A stretch of DNA of 64,000 nt from Anaerolineae bacterium (lineage in GTDB: Bacteria > Chloroflexota > Anaerolineae > 4572-78 > J111): contig JAKLJP010000008.1 of the NCBI GenBank assembly GCA_023151115.1, positions 124,001 to 188,000 on the forward strand, read 5' to 3'. The translations under genes and the position numbers were made by a program. The number at the start of each line of letters is the position of its first letter. The first letter of the stretch is position 1. This document shows positions 50,994 to 62,029 of this stretch, piece after piece. Below the pieces are notes generated by a model, which was not told where the DNA came from, did not search any database, and worked only from the letters and a program-made list of their open reading frames with translations.

Positions 50994-51083
50994 GTAGATC
51001 CAATTTTTCACCGTAGCTGGCGCATCCTTATGCGTCAGCGGACGGCATAGGGATGCCACCCTACGGGAAATTTGGATCCACTG
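50992..51083. repeat. Palindromic repeat element
   Basis: Outer arms CAGTAGATCCAA and TTGGATCCACTG are near-exact inverses; inner CCGTAG and CTACGG also pair. Short AATCT copies lie on both sides (50987-50991 and 51084-51088). Its GGCATAGGG core resembles part of the proB-side element. Confidence 0.6.
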
Positions 51084-51113
51084 AATCTCTTTACGAGAAA
51101 GGTGGTCTGCCCC

Positions 51114-52292
51114 ATGGCGCGGCTAAAAAACTATACCCATGTAATTCGAAATCTTATAATTTTGGGGATAGCTGTTTTTTTTGGTTATCGTTACTCGCAG
51201 TTGGGTCATCCGATTTACTTGGCCTATATTATTTTGTTTGGCGGGCTGGGGACGCTGGGGCTTATCAACCAACTGCCGTCGCGCTGGCAAAATTTGGCGC
51301 TGAACCTGGGCATTAGCCTGTTCTTTCTGGATTTTGTTTTTGCCGAGATTAATTTGACTGAAGTTTGGCAGGCCGTGGCCAGCGCCAACTACTGGATGCT
51401 GTTACTCTCGATGGCTATGGTTTGGCTGCATCTCTATTTTCGGACAGTGCGTTGGCAGTGGCTGCTCAAGCCTATGGGGAAGGTAGCTTTTTGGCCGGCC
51501 TGCCGCGCTCTTTTGATTGGTATTACCGGCAATACAGTGCTGCCGGCGCGGGCGGGTGAGTTTTTACGGGCCTATGTGTTGGGGCGTTCCACCGGTTTAT
51601 CCAAAACGGGTGTATTTGCCACGTTGGTGGTCGAGCGTATCTTTGATGGTTTGACCGTTTTGCTCGTTTTGTTGGCCGTGATTGTTTTAGGCGTCCATAA
51701 CGAACGGCTGCAACTGATTGGTGTTTTGGGGGCTATTTTTTATATCGGTGTAATGGTCGGACTCATTGTATTTATGGCTAAACGTCACTGGGCCGACGCT
51801 TTGATCCATAAATTTTTGCCGCCTGGCCTGGCCCAAAAAGTGCTGGGTTTGTTGGATGGTTTTAGCAGCGGCCTGGCGGTGCTAAAAAACCCGGCCCAAT
51901 TGGCCATGGTCACCCTGTGGAACATTTTAACCTGGACTTTTATTCCGATTTCGTTTTGGTTTGCCCTGTTGGCCTTTGATTTTGGTTCGCCGGTACCCTG
52001 GCAAGCCCCGCTGCTGATGCTGCCGGCCATGGCCCTGGGTTTAACTGTGCCGGCTGCCCCCGGCGGGGTGGGTTTGGTTCAAGCGGCTATTAAATTAACC
52101 CTGGATTTAACTTATGCCGGTCTGCCGGTGGCGGCTAACTTTCAAGAAAGTGTGGCCGCAGCCGGCATTCTTATTCATTTCACCCAGTTTGCCCCCGAGG
52201 TTATTCCTGGCATCTTCTTTTTTATGGTTGAGGGACTCTCCACCCGCGAAGTTGGCGCCGGGCGCAGTTTGACCCAACCAGAGAACCCTTAA
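51114..52292 (+). CDS. Flippase-like / lysylphosphatidylglycerol-synthase-type membrane protein (UPF0104)
   Basis: 392 residues, about eight membrane helices. Family phrases are FRTVRWQWLLKPMG, ITGNTVLPARAGEFLRAYVLG, TLVVERIFDGLTVLLV and LTVPAAPGGVGLVQAAI. Members (AglD, MprF N-domain) move lipid-linked sugars or lipids across the membrane. ATG 51114 follows GAAAGGTGG; an ATG at 51072 would lie in the palindromic repeat. Role in exporting a glycolipid made by the preceding genes is inferred. Confidence 0.85.
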   Translation: MARLKNYTHVIRNLIILGIAVFFGYRYSQLGHPIYLAYIILFGGLGTLGLINQLPSRWQNLALNLGISLFFLDFVFAEINLTEVWQAVASANYWMLLLSMAMVWLHLYFRTVRWQWLLKPMGKVAFWPACRALLIGITGNTVLPARAGEFLRAYVLGRSTGLSKTGVFATLVVERIFDGLTVLLVLLAVIVLGVHNERLQLIGVLGAIFYIGVMVGLIVFMAKRHWADALIHKFLPPGLAQKVLGLLDGFSSGLAVLKNPAQLAMVTLWNILTWTFIPISFWFALLAFDFGSPVPWQAPLLMLPAMALGLTVPAAPGGVGLVQAAIKLTLDLTYAGLPVAANFQESVAAAGILIHFTQFAPEVIPGIFFFMVEGLSTREVGAGRSLTQPENP

Positions 52293-52426
52293 TTTTCTCC
52301 CAACGATTCGACAAAAGTAATGAAGTAGTGTAATATCCGGCCCACTTGTGAAAATAGCATCAAGTCGCTAAAGCCTTTTGCCTTTGGGATAGATTAGACT
52401 GACTTGAGAAATAATGCACAAGTGAT

Positions 52427-52455
52427 TTGACGGTACAACCGGGGTATGGTATAAT
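52427..52455 (+). promoter_or_regulatory. Promoter of the ATP synthase operon
   Basis: TTGACG (52427-52432), exactly 17 bases, TATAAT (52450-52455), with an extended TG at 52447-52448. This is the best sigma-70 match in the window. The start codon of the first gene lies 52 bases downstream. Confidence 0.75.
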
Positions 52456-52506
52456 CGTCCCCGTCTGTGGGGGGACCAACCATAAAATTTTACCCATCCC
52501 ATTCCA

Positions 52507-52719
52507 GTGAAAAAGTATTTGAGCGCTATCGAAGGGTATCATCTGGCCCTTCAAATTAGTAGTATTTTAGTCTGCTCAGTTTTTAGTTCACTTTTTGGCG
52601 GTATTTGGTTGGATCAAAAACTGGGGACCACACCCTGGCTGACGTTGGTACTCATGGTTTTGGGCCTGGTAATTGCCACCTACACCATTTACCGCACGGT
52701 AAAAGAACCACACAAGTAG
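52507..52719 (+). CDS. AtpZ/AtpI-type ATP synthase accessory protein
   Basis: 70 residues with two membrane helices (about 16-35 and 42-62) and the family signature FGGIWLDQKLGTTPW between them. AtpI/AtpZ proteins assist c-ring assembly or ion uptake. Start is GTG 52507. First gene of the atp operon, 92 bases before atpB. Confidence 0.8.
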   Translation: MKKYLSAIEGYHLALQISSILVCSVFSSLFGGIWLDQKLGTTPWLTLVLMVLGLVIATYTIYRTVKEPHK

Positions 52720-52811
52720 TTAAAAATAGATAATTTGACAGCGGTTAGAACTCTCTGAGCAGCCGGAGCTGACTGCTGATCTTAATGCCTGGATGCAGAG
52801 GATTAAAGCGT

Positions 52812-53804
52812 ATGTCGAAAGTGATTGTCTATGTCGTCATTGCGTTGGTTGTTATTATTGTCGGTAATATTCTTCTGCCCGTACCGCGTGCCGCCATTGA
52901 GGTAGCGGCTGAACCGATAGGTTTAGGACCGATTACCAATGCTATGCTGACCTCGTTTATTTTGTCGGCGGTTATTCTGATTATTGCCTTTATTGTCGGT
53001 AGCAACCTCAAGGAAAAGCCCACCGGTTTGCAAAACCTGGTTGAAATTGTTATTGAAGCCCTCAGTAATTTTGTCAACGATATTGCTCCGCGCAAGTGGG
53101 CGCCCGTCTTTTTTCCCATTTTGGCGACTATATTTATCTACCTGCTCTTTTCTAACTGGTTCGGTTTGTTGACGCCCCTATTAGGTAGCTTCGGTATTGT
53201 TCACTCGACCGATCACGGCGGCATTCCGGTTGAAGATGTGATGTTTATCAGAGGCAGCGCCGACACCTTGACCCCCCTGCATCACGGGGAAGAAGGCCCC
53301 GCCGAAGGTGAGGAAGCCCACGCCGAAGGCGCAGCAGAAGAAGCCCATGCCGAGGGCAAACAGGCTCTAATTGTACCCCTGTTCCGTGCCCCCAGCAGCG
53401 ATTTGAACCTGACCGTTGGCCTGGCCCTGGTTTCGGTATTTTTGACCCAGGTGTTTGGCGTTTGGGAATTGGGCCTGGGTTACTTTGGAAAATTCTTTCA
53501 GTTTGGTTCTTTTGCCAAAAAAGGGTTTGGCTTGGGATTGATTGATGTGTTTATGGGCCTGATCGAGCTAATCAGCGAGCTTGCCAAAATTCTCTCGTTT
53601 GCTTTCCGGTTGTTTGGCAACATCTTTGCCGGCGAGGTGATACTCATCATTATGTCATCGTTGGTGTCGCTGCTGCTGGTCAATATTTTCTTTGGTCTGG
53701 AAATATTTGTCGGTTTTATTCAGGCCTTTGTCTTCTTTATCCTGTCGCTGGTCTTTTTCTCGATGGCAACCCACTCGCACGGTGGGGAGCACAGCGAGCA
53801 TTAA
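52812..53804 (+). CDS. atpB: ATP synthase F0 subunit a
   Basis: 330 residues. The stator channel helix carries the essential Arg in ILSFAFRLFGNIFAGEVIL, with LFSNWFGLLTPLLG and the C-terminal LSLVFFSMATHSH. The start ATG 52812 follows AGAGG. Odd feature: an acidic, His-rich insert (about residues 155-185, HHGEEGPAEGEEAHAEG and similar) in the loop between helices 3 and 4, and a His-rich C-terminal end (HSHGGEHSEH). The insert faces outside and may bind metal or buffer protons. It is longer than common subunits a (240-270). Confidence 0.93.
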   Translation: MSKVIVYVVIALVVIIVGNILLPVPRAAIEVAAEPIGLGPITNAMLTSFILSAVILIIAFIVGSNLKEKPTGLQNLVEIVIEALSNFVNDIAPRKWAPVFFPILATIFIYLLFSNWFGLLTPLLGSFGIVHSTDHGGIPVEDVMFIRGSADTLTPLHHGEEGPAEGEEAHAEGAAEEAHAEGKQALIVPLFRAPSSDLNLTVGLALVSVFLTQVFGVWELGLGYFGKFFQFGSFAKKGFGLGLIDVFMGLIELISELAKILSFAFRLFGNIFAGEVILIIMSSLVSLLLVNIFFGLEIFVGFIQAFVFFILSLVFFSMATHSHGGEHSEH

Positions 53805-53805
53805 A

Positions 53806-53926
53806 AAATTAGAAATTAGAAATTAGAAATTAGAAATAAGAGATTAGAATGCTAATAGTTCCCTTCTTTCTTCTTATTTCTTAATTCTTAATTCTTAATT
53901 CTTTCTTCTTTCTTCTTATTTCTTAA
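53806..53926. repeat. Heptamer array between atpB and atpE
   Basis: Six words of type aaattag/aaataag/agattag (53806-53847), a 16-base spacer, then nine consecutive words of type ttcttaa/ttctttc/ttcttat (53864-53926). The arms are roughly complementary. Confidence 0.9.
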
Positions 53927-54190
<264 letters not shown>

Positions 54191-54246
54191 GGGTTGGGAC
54201 CGGTGATCATCAACCTTGAACCTATTGCGAAAGGAGGTATAGACGG

Positions 54247-54741
54247 GTGGAAGCACTAGGGATTTCCCCTTTTGGGATTATTGCTTACATTATTAACTTT
54301 GTGATACTGGTTGTGCTGCTGCAGATGTTTCTCTACAAGCCGGTCACGCAGATGTTGGCTCAACGCCAGCAGCGGATTGCCGATGGCTTGTCAGCCGCCG
54401 ACCGCGCGGCTCAGGAAGCAGCCTTACAGCGAGCCGAATTTGAAAAAGAGTTAGCCAGGGCGCGTGAAGCTTCTCAAGTAGAAGCCAGAAAAGCCGCGGA
54501 AGCCACCGAAAAGATGCGCCAGGATATTATCGCCGCGGCACAAAAGGAAGCGGAAGAAATCAAGGCGCGGGCCAGGGCCGAAGCCGAACAGGAAAAGCAG
54601 CAGGTTGCGGCTGACCTGCAAAAAGAAGCAGCTTCGCTGGCCATGCAGATTACCCGCAAGGTTGTCGGCGGAGCCATTGACGAAACGGCGCAGCGCCGCC
54701 TGGTGGATCAGTTTTTGGCTAATTTGGGAGATGCCAGGTGA
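54247..54741 (+). CDS. atpF: ATP synthase F0 subunit b
   Basis: 164 residues: one N-terminal helix (ISPFGIIAYIINFVILVVLL), then a long charged coiled coil (about 35-140) that forms the outer stalk. Start is GTG 54247 with AAAGGAGGT. Its stop overlaps the atpH start by 4 bases. Confidence 0.93.
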   Translation: MEALGISPFGIIAYIINFVILVVLLQMFLYKPVTQMLAQRQQRIADGLSAADRAAQEAALQRAEFEKELARAREASQVEARKAAEATEKMRQDIIAAAQKEAEEIKARARAEAEQEKQQVAADLQKEAASLAMQITRKVVGGAIDETAQRRLVDQFLANLGDAR

Positions 54742-55265
54742 ACGCCCAGGAGCTTTCGCGCAAATACGCGACGGCTGTTTTCAGCCTGGCCCTTGACTCA
54801 TGGCTAACGCCGCTCAACGCCGTCGAGAACGAGTTGGCAAATAATGCCACGCTGGCAGCCATGTTGCAGGATAAAGACCGCCCGTTCAGTGAGCGGCAGC
54901 AAGCTCTGGACAAGCTGATCCCCGGCGACAGCAGCCAGCAGGTGCGTAACTTTTTATATACCTTGCTCCGCGAGGGCGATATGGGGCTGCTGAGCGGGGT
55001 AATGGGCGAACTGACCCGCATGGTTCGCGGCGGGCCGCTGGTGCAAACAGCCAAAGTAACAACAGCTCTGCCGCTTTCTGACAAAGAGAAAGATGCGTTC
55101 CGCCAGAAATTAACCGCTCAATATGGGGAAAGCCTGGAATTTGACTTTAATGTGGACCCGGCCATTCTCGGCGGGGCCATTGTCCAGGTCGGCGATAAGG
55201 TGATTGACGGCAGCGTGGCAACGCGGCTTGCCTCGATGAGCAACGCTTTGGGAGTTAAAAGTTAA
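54738..55265 (+). CDS. atpH: ATP synthase F1 subunit delta
   Basis: 175 residues, OSCP/delta family: SRKYATAVFSLAL at the N-terminus, helical domain, and the C-terminal signature (DFNVDPAILGGAIVQVGDKVIDGSVATRL). Connects the b stalk to alpha3beta3. Start GTG 54738 inside the atpF stop. Its final codon and stop already belong to the heptamer array. Confidence 0.92.
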   Translation: MNAQELSRKYATAVFSLALDSWLTPLNAVENELANNATLAAMLQDKDRPFSERQQALDKLIPGDSSQQVRNFLYTLLREGDMGLLSGVMGELTRMVRGGPLVQTAKVTTALPLSDKEKDAFRQKLTAQYGESLEFDFNVDPAILGGAIVQVGDKVIDGSVATRLASMSNALGVKS

Positions 55266-55303
55266 ACGTTGAAGGTTAAACGTTCAACGTTTAACCTTCA
55301 ACG
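55261..55303. repeat. Heptamer array and perfect hairpin between atpH and atpA
   Basis: Words gttaaac, gttgaag, gttaaac, gttcaac, gtttaac, cttcaac. An exact 18-bp inverted repeat (55267-55284 with 55286-55303) results. It includes the atpH stop codon. Confidence 0.88.
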
Positions 55304-55317
55304 TCAGTGGAGGTTAG

Positions 55318-56841
55318 ATGGCTTTGAAATTAGACGATATTACGGCTCAAATTCGCCAGCAAATCGAAGCGTTTGAAGCGCCGGTTGAGGTCGCCGATGT
55401 GGGACAGGTCATCAGCGTGGGCGATGGGATTGCCCGCGTCAGCGGCCTGGCCAATGTGATGGCGACCGAACTGCTGGAATTTCCCGGCGGCGTGTTGGGG
55501 ATGGCCCTCAACCTGGAAGAAAACCAGGTGGGCGCGGTGATTTTGGGCGATTATAAACATATTGAGGAAGGCGACACGGTTAAAAGCACTGGGCGTATTG
55601 CCTCGGTGCCGGTGGGCGAAGCCCTGATTGGCCGGGTGGTCAATGCGGTGGGTGAACCGATTGACGGCAAAGGTCCGATCCAAAATGACGGCTTCTATCC
55701 GGTCGAAAAGATTGCCCCCGGCGTCACCGAGCGAGCCAATGTCAACACCCCGGTGCAAACGGGTATTATCGCCATTGACTCGATGATTCCGATTGGACGC
55801 GGCCAACGCGAGTTAATCATCGGTGACCGGCAGACCGGCAAAACCGCCATTGCTCTGGACACGATCATCAACCAAAAGGGCAAAAACCTGATCTGTATTT
55901 ACGTGGCTATCGGCCAGCGGCAGGGTCAGGTGGCCCAGGTGGTCGGCACGCTGGAACGCTACGGGGCGATGGAGCACACCATTGTCGTTGTTGCCGGAGC
56001 GTCCGACCCGGCCCCGATGCAGTACATTGCCCCTTATGCCGGCTGCGCTATGGGCGAATACCTGATGGACAAGGGCAAAGAGGCGCTGATTATCTATGAT
56101 GATCTGAGCAAACACGCCTGGGCCTACCGCCAGATTTCGCTCTTGCTGCGCCGCCCGCCCGGACGCGAAGCCTATCCTGGCGACCTGTTCTATTTGCACT
56201 CCCGCCTGTTGGAACGCGCGGCCAAACTCGCGCCCAAGAATGGCGGCGGTTCGTTGACGGCTCTGCCGATCATCGAAACCCTGGCCGGCGACGTGAGCGC
56301 CTACGTGCCGACCAACGTGATTTCGATTACCGACGGCCAGATTTTCCTGGAAAGTGACCTGTTCTATGCCGGTCAACGCCCGGCTTTGAACGTTGGTATT
56401 TCCGTGTCACGTGTGGGTGGTGACGCGCAGACCAAAGCCATGAAGCAGGTGGCCGGCCAGTTACGCTTGGAATTGGCCCAATTCAGAGCGTTGGCCGCTT
56501 TTGCCCAGTTTGGGTCTGAATTGGACGCAGCCACCCGTGACCAGCTTGAGCGCGGGTTGCGCCTGACCGAGTTGTTGAAGCAGCCTCAGTACCAACCGCA
56601 GCCGCTGGAAGACCAGGTTTTATCCATTTACGCCCTGACCAAAGGCTTTGCCCGGATGGTAGCAGTGGATGATATTCGTAATTATGTCACAGGGTTGTTA
56701 CAGTTTATGCACTCCAACTATCCGGCGGTGGGCCAAGCCATTGCCAATGAAAAAGTGATTTCCGAGCAAACCGATACGGCCCTGTGGTCCGCTCTGGCCG
56801 AGTATAATCGCTCGCGCAACTTGGAAGTTCCCAAAAAATAA
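55318..56841 (+). CDS. atpA: ATP synthase F1 subunit alpha
   Basis: 507 residues. P-loop [13 protein letters not shown] near 168-180, the [16 protein letters not shown]-terminal barrel motif, the conserved Arg finger in the [11 protein letters not shown] region and the C-terminal helical domain. Noncatalytic nucleotide site. GGAGG precedes ATG 55318. Confidence 0.97.
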   Translation: MALKLDDITAQIRQQIEAFEAPVEVADVGQVISVGDGIARVSGLANVMATELLEFPGGVLGMALNLEENQVGAVILGDYKHIEEGDTVKSTGRIASVPVGEALIGRVVNAVGEPIDGKGPIQNDGFYPVEKIAPGVTERANVNTPVQTGIIAIDSMIPIGRGQRELIIGDRQTGKTAIALDTIINQKGKNLICIYVAIGQRQGQVAQVVGTLERYGAMEHTIVVVAGASDPAPMQYIAPYAGCAMGEYLMDKGKEALIIYDDLSKHAWAYRQISLLLRRPPGREAYPGDLFYLHSRLLERAAKLAPKNGGGSLTALPIIETLAGDVSAYVPTNVISITDGQIFLESDLFYAGQRPALNVGISVSRVGGDAQTKAMKQVAGQLRLELAQFRALAAFAQFGSELDAATRDQLERGLRLTELLKQPQYQPQPLEDQVLSIYALTKGFARMVAVDDIRNYVTGLLQFMHSNYPAVGQAIANEKVISEQTDTALWSALAEYNRSRNLEVPKK

Positions 56842-56866
56842 CTACTCAGCCACCTGAGTGACTTTC

Positions 56867-56935
56867 GAGGCTAAGGCTAAGGCTGAGGCTAAGAGCATAT
56901 TCCTCTTAGCCTCAGCCTTAGCCTCAGCCTTAAAG
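56867..56935. repeat. Hexamer-word hairpin between atpA and atpG
   Basis: Words of 6 bases (ggctaa, ggctaa, ggctga, ggctaa) on the left arm and their reverse complements (cttagc, ctcagc) on the right form a long stem of about 28 bp around a short loop near 56899. Same idea as the heptamer arrays with a 6-base unit. Confidence 0.8.
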
Positions 56936-56991
56936 GGATTAAGGATTAAGCGGTGAGTAATTACAAAAAAGTCTCTTTTTAGGATTAGCCA

Positions 56992-57903
56992 GTGGCCTCT
57001 CTGCGAGAAATCAGACAACGTATCAGAAGTGTCAAAAATATTGCCCAGATTACGCGGGCCATGCAAATGGTGGCTGCCTCGAAAATGCGCCGGGCGCAAG
57101 AGCAAGCCCTGGCCTCGCGGCCTTATGCGGCCAAAACGTGGGAGATTCTGACCCACCTGTCCGCGCAGCGAGGCAATACCGAGCAGCTTCACCCGTTGCT
57201 GGCTCAGCGAGATCAAGTAAAAAATGTGGCAATTATTTTGATTACATCCGACAAAGGTTTGGCCGGGGCGTACAACGGCAATATCATTCGGACGACCATC
57301 CGGTTTATGCGGAGTAACAACCGGGAAAATGCCAGCCTGATCACGGTGGGGCGTAAAGGGCGAGACTTTATGATTCGCTTTGGCCGCAAGGTTCTGGCTG
57401 AATTTACCGACCTGCCCTCCCGACCCACTTCACTGGATATTGCGCCCATCGCCCGAATTGCCATTGATGGGTTTCTGGCCGAAGAGTTTGATGAAGTTTA
57501 TCTGGCCTATACCGACTTCATCAATACCCTGACCCAGGAGCCAACTTTGCGCTTGTTGCTGCCCATCCGGCCCGGCGCGGTTGAAAGCAAGGTCATGAGC
57601 GAGTACCTGGGCCAGGAAATAACCATGTCCACCGCCGAATACCTGTACGAACCAAATCCCACAACCCTACTTGATACCATCCTACCCCGCTTTACCGAAC
57701 TGCAAATTTATCAAGCCTTTTTAGAGGCTCGCGCCAGCGAAGAGTCGGCTCGGATGGTGGCCATGCGCAACGCTACTGAAAACGCCAACGAATTGATTGG
57801 CGACTTGACCCTGGTTTACAACAAAGCACGCCAGGATGCGATTACCAAAGAGTTGTTAGACATTGCCGGCGGGGCCGAAGCCCTGGCCCAAGCAAGCAAG
57901 TAA
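56992..57903 (+). CDS. atpG: ATP synthase F1 subunit gamma
   Basis: 303 residues: N-terminal helix LREIRQRIRSVKNIAQITRAMQMVAASKMRRAQ, central Rossmann-like domain (ILITSDKGLAGAYNGNI) and the C-terminal helix (EESARMVAMRNATENANELI). Rotor shaft of F1. Start GTG 56992 after AGGA. Confidence 0.95.
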   Translation: MASLREIRQRIRSVKNIAQITRAMQMVAASKMRRAQEQALASRPYAAKTWEILTHLSAQRGNTEQLHPLLAQRDQVKNVAIILITSDKGLAGAYNGNIIRTTIRFMRSNNRENASLITVGRKGRDFMIRFGRKVLAEFTDLPSRPTSLDIAPIARIAIDGFLAEEFDEVYLAYTDFINTLTQEPTLRLLLPIRPGAVESKVMSEYLGQEITMSTAEYLYEPNPTTLLDTILPRFTELQIYQAFLEARASEESARMVAMRNATENANELIGDLTLVYNKARQDAITKELLDIAGGAEALAQASK

Positions 57904-57907
57904 AAAC

Positions 57908-57997
57908 AGGAGTAGGGAGTAAGAAGTAGGGAGTAAGGAGTAGAAGTAGGATTGAATTTATCAATCTCCTATCTCCAATCTCTAATTTCTTATTCCT
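57908..57997. repeat. Heptamer array between atpG and atpD
   Basis: Words aggagta, gggagta, agaagta, gggagta, aggagta (57908-57942), then from 57963 aatctcc, tatctcc, aatctct, aatttct, tattcct. The second arm is of related but not exactly inverse sequence. Confidence 0.85.
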
Positions 57998-58019
57998 TCT
58001 TTTCCCTCAGGAGGATTGA

Positions 58020-59420
<1,401 letters not shown>

Positions 59421-59490
59421 CAGGTAACAGGTAGCAAGTAGCAGGTAATTACTGTTCACTGATAATTGGTTACTGACTACTGATTACTCT
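59421..59490. repeat. Heptamer array between atpD and atpC
   Basis: Words caggtaa, caggtag, caagtag, caggtaa (59421-59448) followed by ttactgt, tcactga, taattgg, ttactga, ctactga, ttactct. It begins one base after the atpD stop codon. Confidence 0.85.
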
Positions 59491-59507
59491 TGACTCAGGG
59501 ATAAATT

Positions 59508-59960
59508 ATGGCAACGCTGCATCTGGAAATTGTTACAGTCGAGCGCAGGGTTTACGACGATGAAGTCAATATGGTCGTTGCGCCGGGTTCGGAAGGGATG
59601 TTGGGTATTTTGCCCCGGCACACCCCGCTGCTCACGGCCTTGACTTATGGCGAGCTTCAAATCAAGAAAGACGGCCAGGAAGATCAGTTTTTTGCTATCG
59701 GCGGTGGGTTTATGGAAGTACAGCCCAACCGGGTGGTCGTGCTGGCCGACTCGGCGGAACGGGCCGAAGAAATTGACGTGGAACGGGCCGAAGCTGCCCG
59801 CCGCCGCGCCGAAGAATCCATCGCCCATGCGCCGGAAGAGCTTGAATTGGAACGGGCCGAAGCTGCTCTACGCCGCAACGTTACTCGGCTCAAGGTGGCC
59901 GAACGCCGCCGGGGGGCACGCGCCCGCTCTATGCGCGGCCCTGGGGATGGTATGTCGTAA
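59508..59960 (+). CDS. atpC: ATP synthase F1 subunit epsilon
   Basis: 150 residues: N-terminal beta sandwich (LEIVTVERRVYDDEVNMVVAPGSEGMLGILPRH) and a two-helix C-terminal hairpin (ERAEAARRRAEE, ERAEAALRRNVTRLKVAERR) with an added Arg-rich tail. Regulatory subunit of F1. Confidence 0.93.
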   Translation: MATLHLEIVTVERRVYDDEVNMVVAPGSEGMLGILPRHTPLLTALTYGELQIKKDGQEDQFFAIGGGFMEVQPNRVVVLADSAERAEEIDVERAEAARRRAEESIAHAPEELELERAEAALRRNVTRLKVAERRRGARARSMRGPGDGMS

Positions 59961-59965
59961 GCTGT

Positions 59966-60006
59966 TTCCCAATTCGTTTCCAAACTCCAGTTTGGGAACG
60001 AATTGG
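59966..60006. repeat. Long inverted repeat after atpC
   Basis: A 19-bp stem with one G-T mismatch and a CC loop (CCCAATTCG.../...CGAATTGGG). It lies 5 bases after the atpC stop and may shield the transcript end. Confidence 0.65.
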
Positions 60007-60046
60007 GGGAGAAGTGTTCAGTTCATATTCCTTAGACGCCCATATC

Positions 60047-60082
60047 AGGCCAGGAGTTGCCCTAAGAACTCCTGGCCTTTTT
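60047..60082 (+). terminator. Terminator of the atp operon
   Basis: A perfect 12-bp stem (60047-60058 with 60067-60078), 8-base loop, then five T (60078-60082). Confidence 0.85.
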
Positions 60083-60167
60083 GCGGGTCTTAGCCGAGAG
60101 AGTTGCTCATCTTGTAAATTAAGTTACAATATGCCGATTGCAACCGGGAAGGTTATCAGAACAACTT

Positions 60168-61181
60168 ATGTTTGAAAAGAAAATAGGGGTAGATTTAGGC
60201 ACCTTTAGTATCCTGATTTATATGAAAGGCCGCGGTATTGTGCTGCAAGAGCCTTCGATTGTGGCCATTTCCCAAAAAGATGACCGGATTGTGGCCATTG
60301 GCGAAGAGGCCAGAGCGATGTTGGGCCGAGTTCCTGAAGCCATTGAAATTACCCGGCCTTTACGCAACGGGGTGATCGCCGATTACTATGTAACCGAAAA
60401 AATGTTGGACTTTTATATCGAGCGGCTGGTGGGGCGGTTTCGTTTATTCCCGCCGGAGGTGATGATCAGCACGCCCGTCGGCATCACCAGCGTCGAGCGG
60501 CGAGCCGTGGAAGACGCGGCCCGGAAGGCCGCCCGGCGGCAGGCTTACACCATTCCCGAACCGTTAGCGGCCGCTATCGGCGCGGGGATGCCTATTGACA
60601 CCCCTACCGGCAATATGGTGGTGGATATTGGCGGCGGCACCAGTGAAGCCGCCGTGATTGCTATGAACGGGATTGTCACCAGCAACTCGATTCGGGTGGC
60701 CGGGATGAAACTGGATGAGGCCATTGTTAACTATGTTCGCCGTAAGTATAACCTGGTCATCGGCGAGCAGACAGCCGAAGAGATCAAAATCAATATCGGC
60801 AGCGCCACACCGCTGGAAGAACCGTTGGAGATGGAAGTCAAAGGGCGCGATCAGGTAGCCGGGTTGCCGCGCACCATCAAAATTGTCTCTGATGAGGTCA
60901 CAGAGGCTATCAACGAGCCACTGTTGGCGATTACCGGTGTGGTTAAAAGCGTGCTGGAACGAACACCGCCAGAGTTGGCTTCCGACATCATTGACCGGGG
61001 CGTTATTATGACCGGCGGCACAGCTTTGTTGAGAAATTTAGACCTGTTGCTAACCCGGCAAACCGGCGTGCCTTGTTATGTAGCCGATAATCCGGTTGCT
61101 TGTGTAGCCTTGGGCGCCGGTTATGGTCTGGAAATCCGGGAAGCGTTAGAGCGAGCTGCCTCGCCGTATTACGCTTATTGA
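60168..61181 (+). CDS. mreB: MreB-like actin-family cell-shape protein
   Basis: 337 residues. Actin-fold signs: [16 protein letters not shown] (phosphate 1), [20 protein letters not shown] (phosphate 2) and [16 protein letters not shown] (adenosine). MreB polymers guide cell-wall synthesis. In place of the common GTANT the first loop reads GTFSI, so this is a diverged type. ATG 60168. No mreC/mreD follows, and the next gene (rex) is convergent. Confidence 0.85.
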   Translation: MFEKKIGVDLGTFSILIYMKGRGIVLQEPSIVAISQKDDRIVAIGEEARAMLGRVPEAIEITRPLRNGVIADYYVTEKMLDFYIERLVGRFRLFPPEVMISTPVGITSVERRAVEDAARKAARRQAYTIPEPLAAAIGAGMPIDTPTGNMVVDIGGGTSEAAVIAMNGIVTSNSIRVAGMKLDEAIVNYVRRKYNLVIGEQTAEEIKINIGSATPLEEPLEMEVKGRDQVAGLPRTIKIVSDEVTEAINEPLLAITGVVKSVLERTPPELASDIIDRGVIMTGGTALLRNLDLLLTRQTGVPCYVADNPVACVALGAGYGLEIREALERAASPYYAY

Positions 61182-61211
61182 GTTGGCTCATAGGGTTGGA
61201 TTGATAAAAAA

Positions 61212-61237
61212 ACCGCGTTCCTGACGCGGTCTTTTTT
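61212..61237. terminator. Bidirectional terminator between mreB and rex
   Basis: Stem ACCGCGT (61212-61218) with ACGCGGT (61224-61230), A-run on the left and CT6 on the right. Confidence 0.8.
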
Positions 61238-61243
61238 ATACCA

Positions 61244-61864
61244 TTAGACCAGATAGTAGGTCATCCGTTGAAGATGAACTACTGGGTCAATGTATTGCAC
61301 CTGGACCTGTTCCGGTACAGTCAAGGTAATGGGGGCGTAGTTCAAAATGGCTCTGACACCGGCTTCGATTAACAAGTCGCTCACCGACTGAGCCGCTGAC
61401 GCCGGTACGGCGATAATTGCCATTTTGATTTTTAATTGGTTAATAACTTGGGCCAAACTCTTCATATCGTAAACTATTTTGCCGTTGGTTTCCTGACCAA
61501 TTTTGGCCGGATCGTTATCAAAAATGGCTTCAATATGGAAACCCTTAGTGGCAAATCCGCCATAATGGGCAATAGCCTGGCCTAAATCCCCAAAACCCAC
61601 CAGCGCAACGGCCCAATCCCGATCCACATGCAAGATTTTGGAGATCTGTTCGCGCAAATAGTTGATTTCGTAGCCTGTCCCCTGCTTGCCAAATTCCCCA
61701 AAGTGAGATAAATCTTTGCGAATTTGGGCCGAGCCAATGCCCAATTTTTGTCCAAGCTCTTGGGACGAAGTAAACTCCTGACCCGCCTCATAAAGAAGGT
61801 TAAGCGCCCGTAAATAGATAGGCAGCCGTCCAATGACGATATCAGGAACTTCAACACCAGCCAT
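61244..61864 (-). CDS. rex: Redox-sensing transcriptional repressor Rex
   Basis: 206 residues. N-terminal winged helix ([52 protein letters not shown]) then a Rossmann NADH-binding domain ([18 protein letters not shown]). Rex leaves its operators when NADH is high and so turns on fermentative and respiratory genes. Near its start a single TTGTGAAA half-site is at 61933-61940, but the inverted partner is missing, so self-control is unproved. ATG 61864. Confidence 0.95.
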   Translation of the reverse strand: MAGVEVPDIVIGRLPIYLRALNLLYEAGQEFTSSQELGQKLGIGSAQIRKDLSHFGEFGKQGTGYEINYLREQISKILHVDRDWAVALVGFGDLGQAIAHYGGFATKGFHIEAIFDNDPAKIGQETNGKIVYDMKSLAQVINQLKIKMAIIAVPASAAQSVSDLLIEAGVRAILNYAPITLTVPEQVQVQYIDPVVHLQRMTYYLV

Positions 61865-62029
61865 TTGTATATGCCTTCCTTAGCCCAAGATATTAATAAG
61901 CAAATTTGATGGAATAAAAGGTGGACAAATGCTTGTGAAAGTGAAACTTAGAACTATCTTACCATAAATTAGTACAATGAGCAACAGCCGCCGTATCAGT
62001 TTGAGCTAAAGAGAGTAAACCGGCCAAAG

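Noticed and set aside
53806..53926. Assembly or adapter artefact for the low-complexity array
   Set aside because: Different words of the same phase recur at more than 20 independent loci, some inside open coding frames, which is not expected from an artefact.
61925..61950. Rex operator upstream of rex
   Set aside because: Only one half-site (TTGTGAAA) is present; the inverted partner TTTCACAA is missing.
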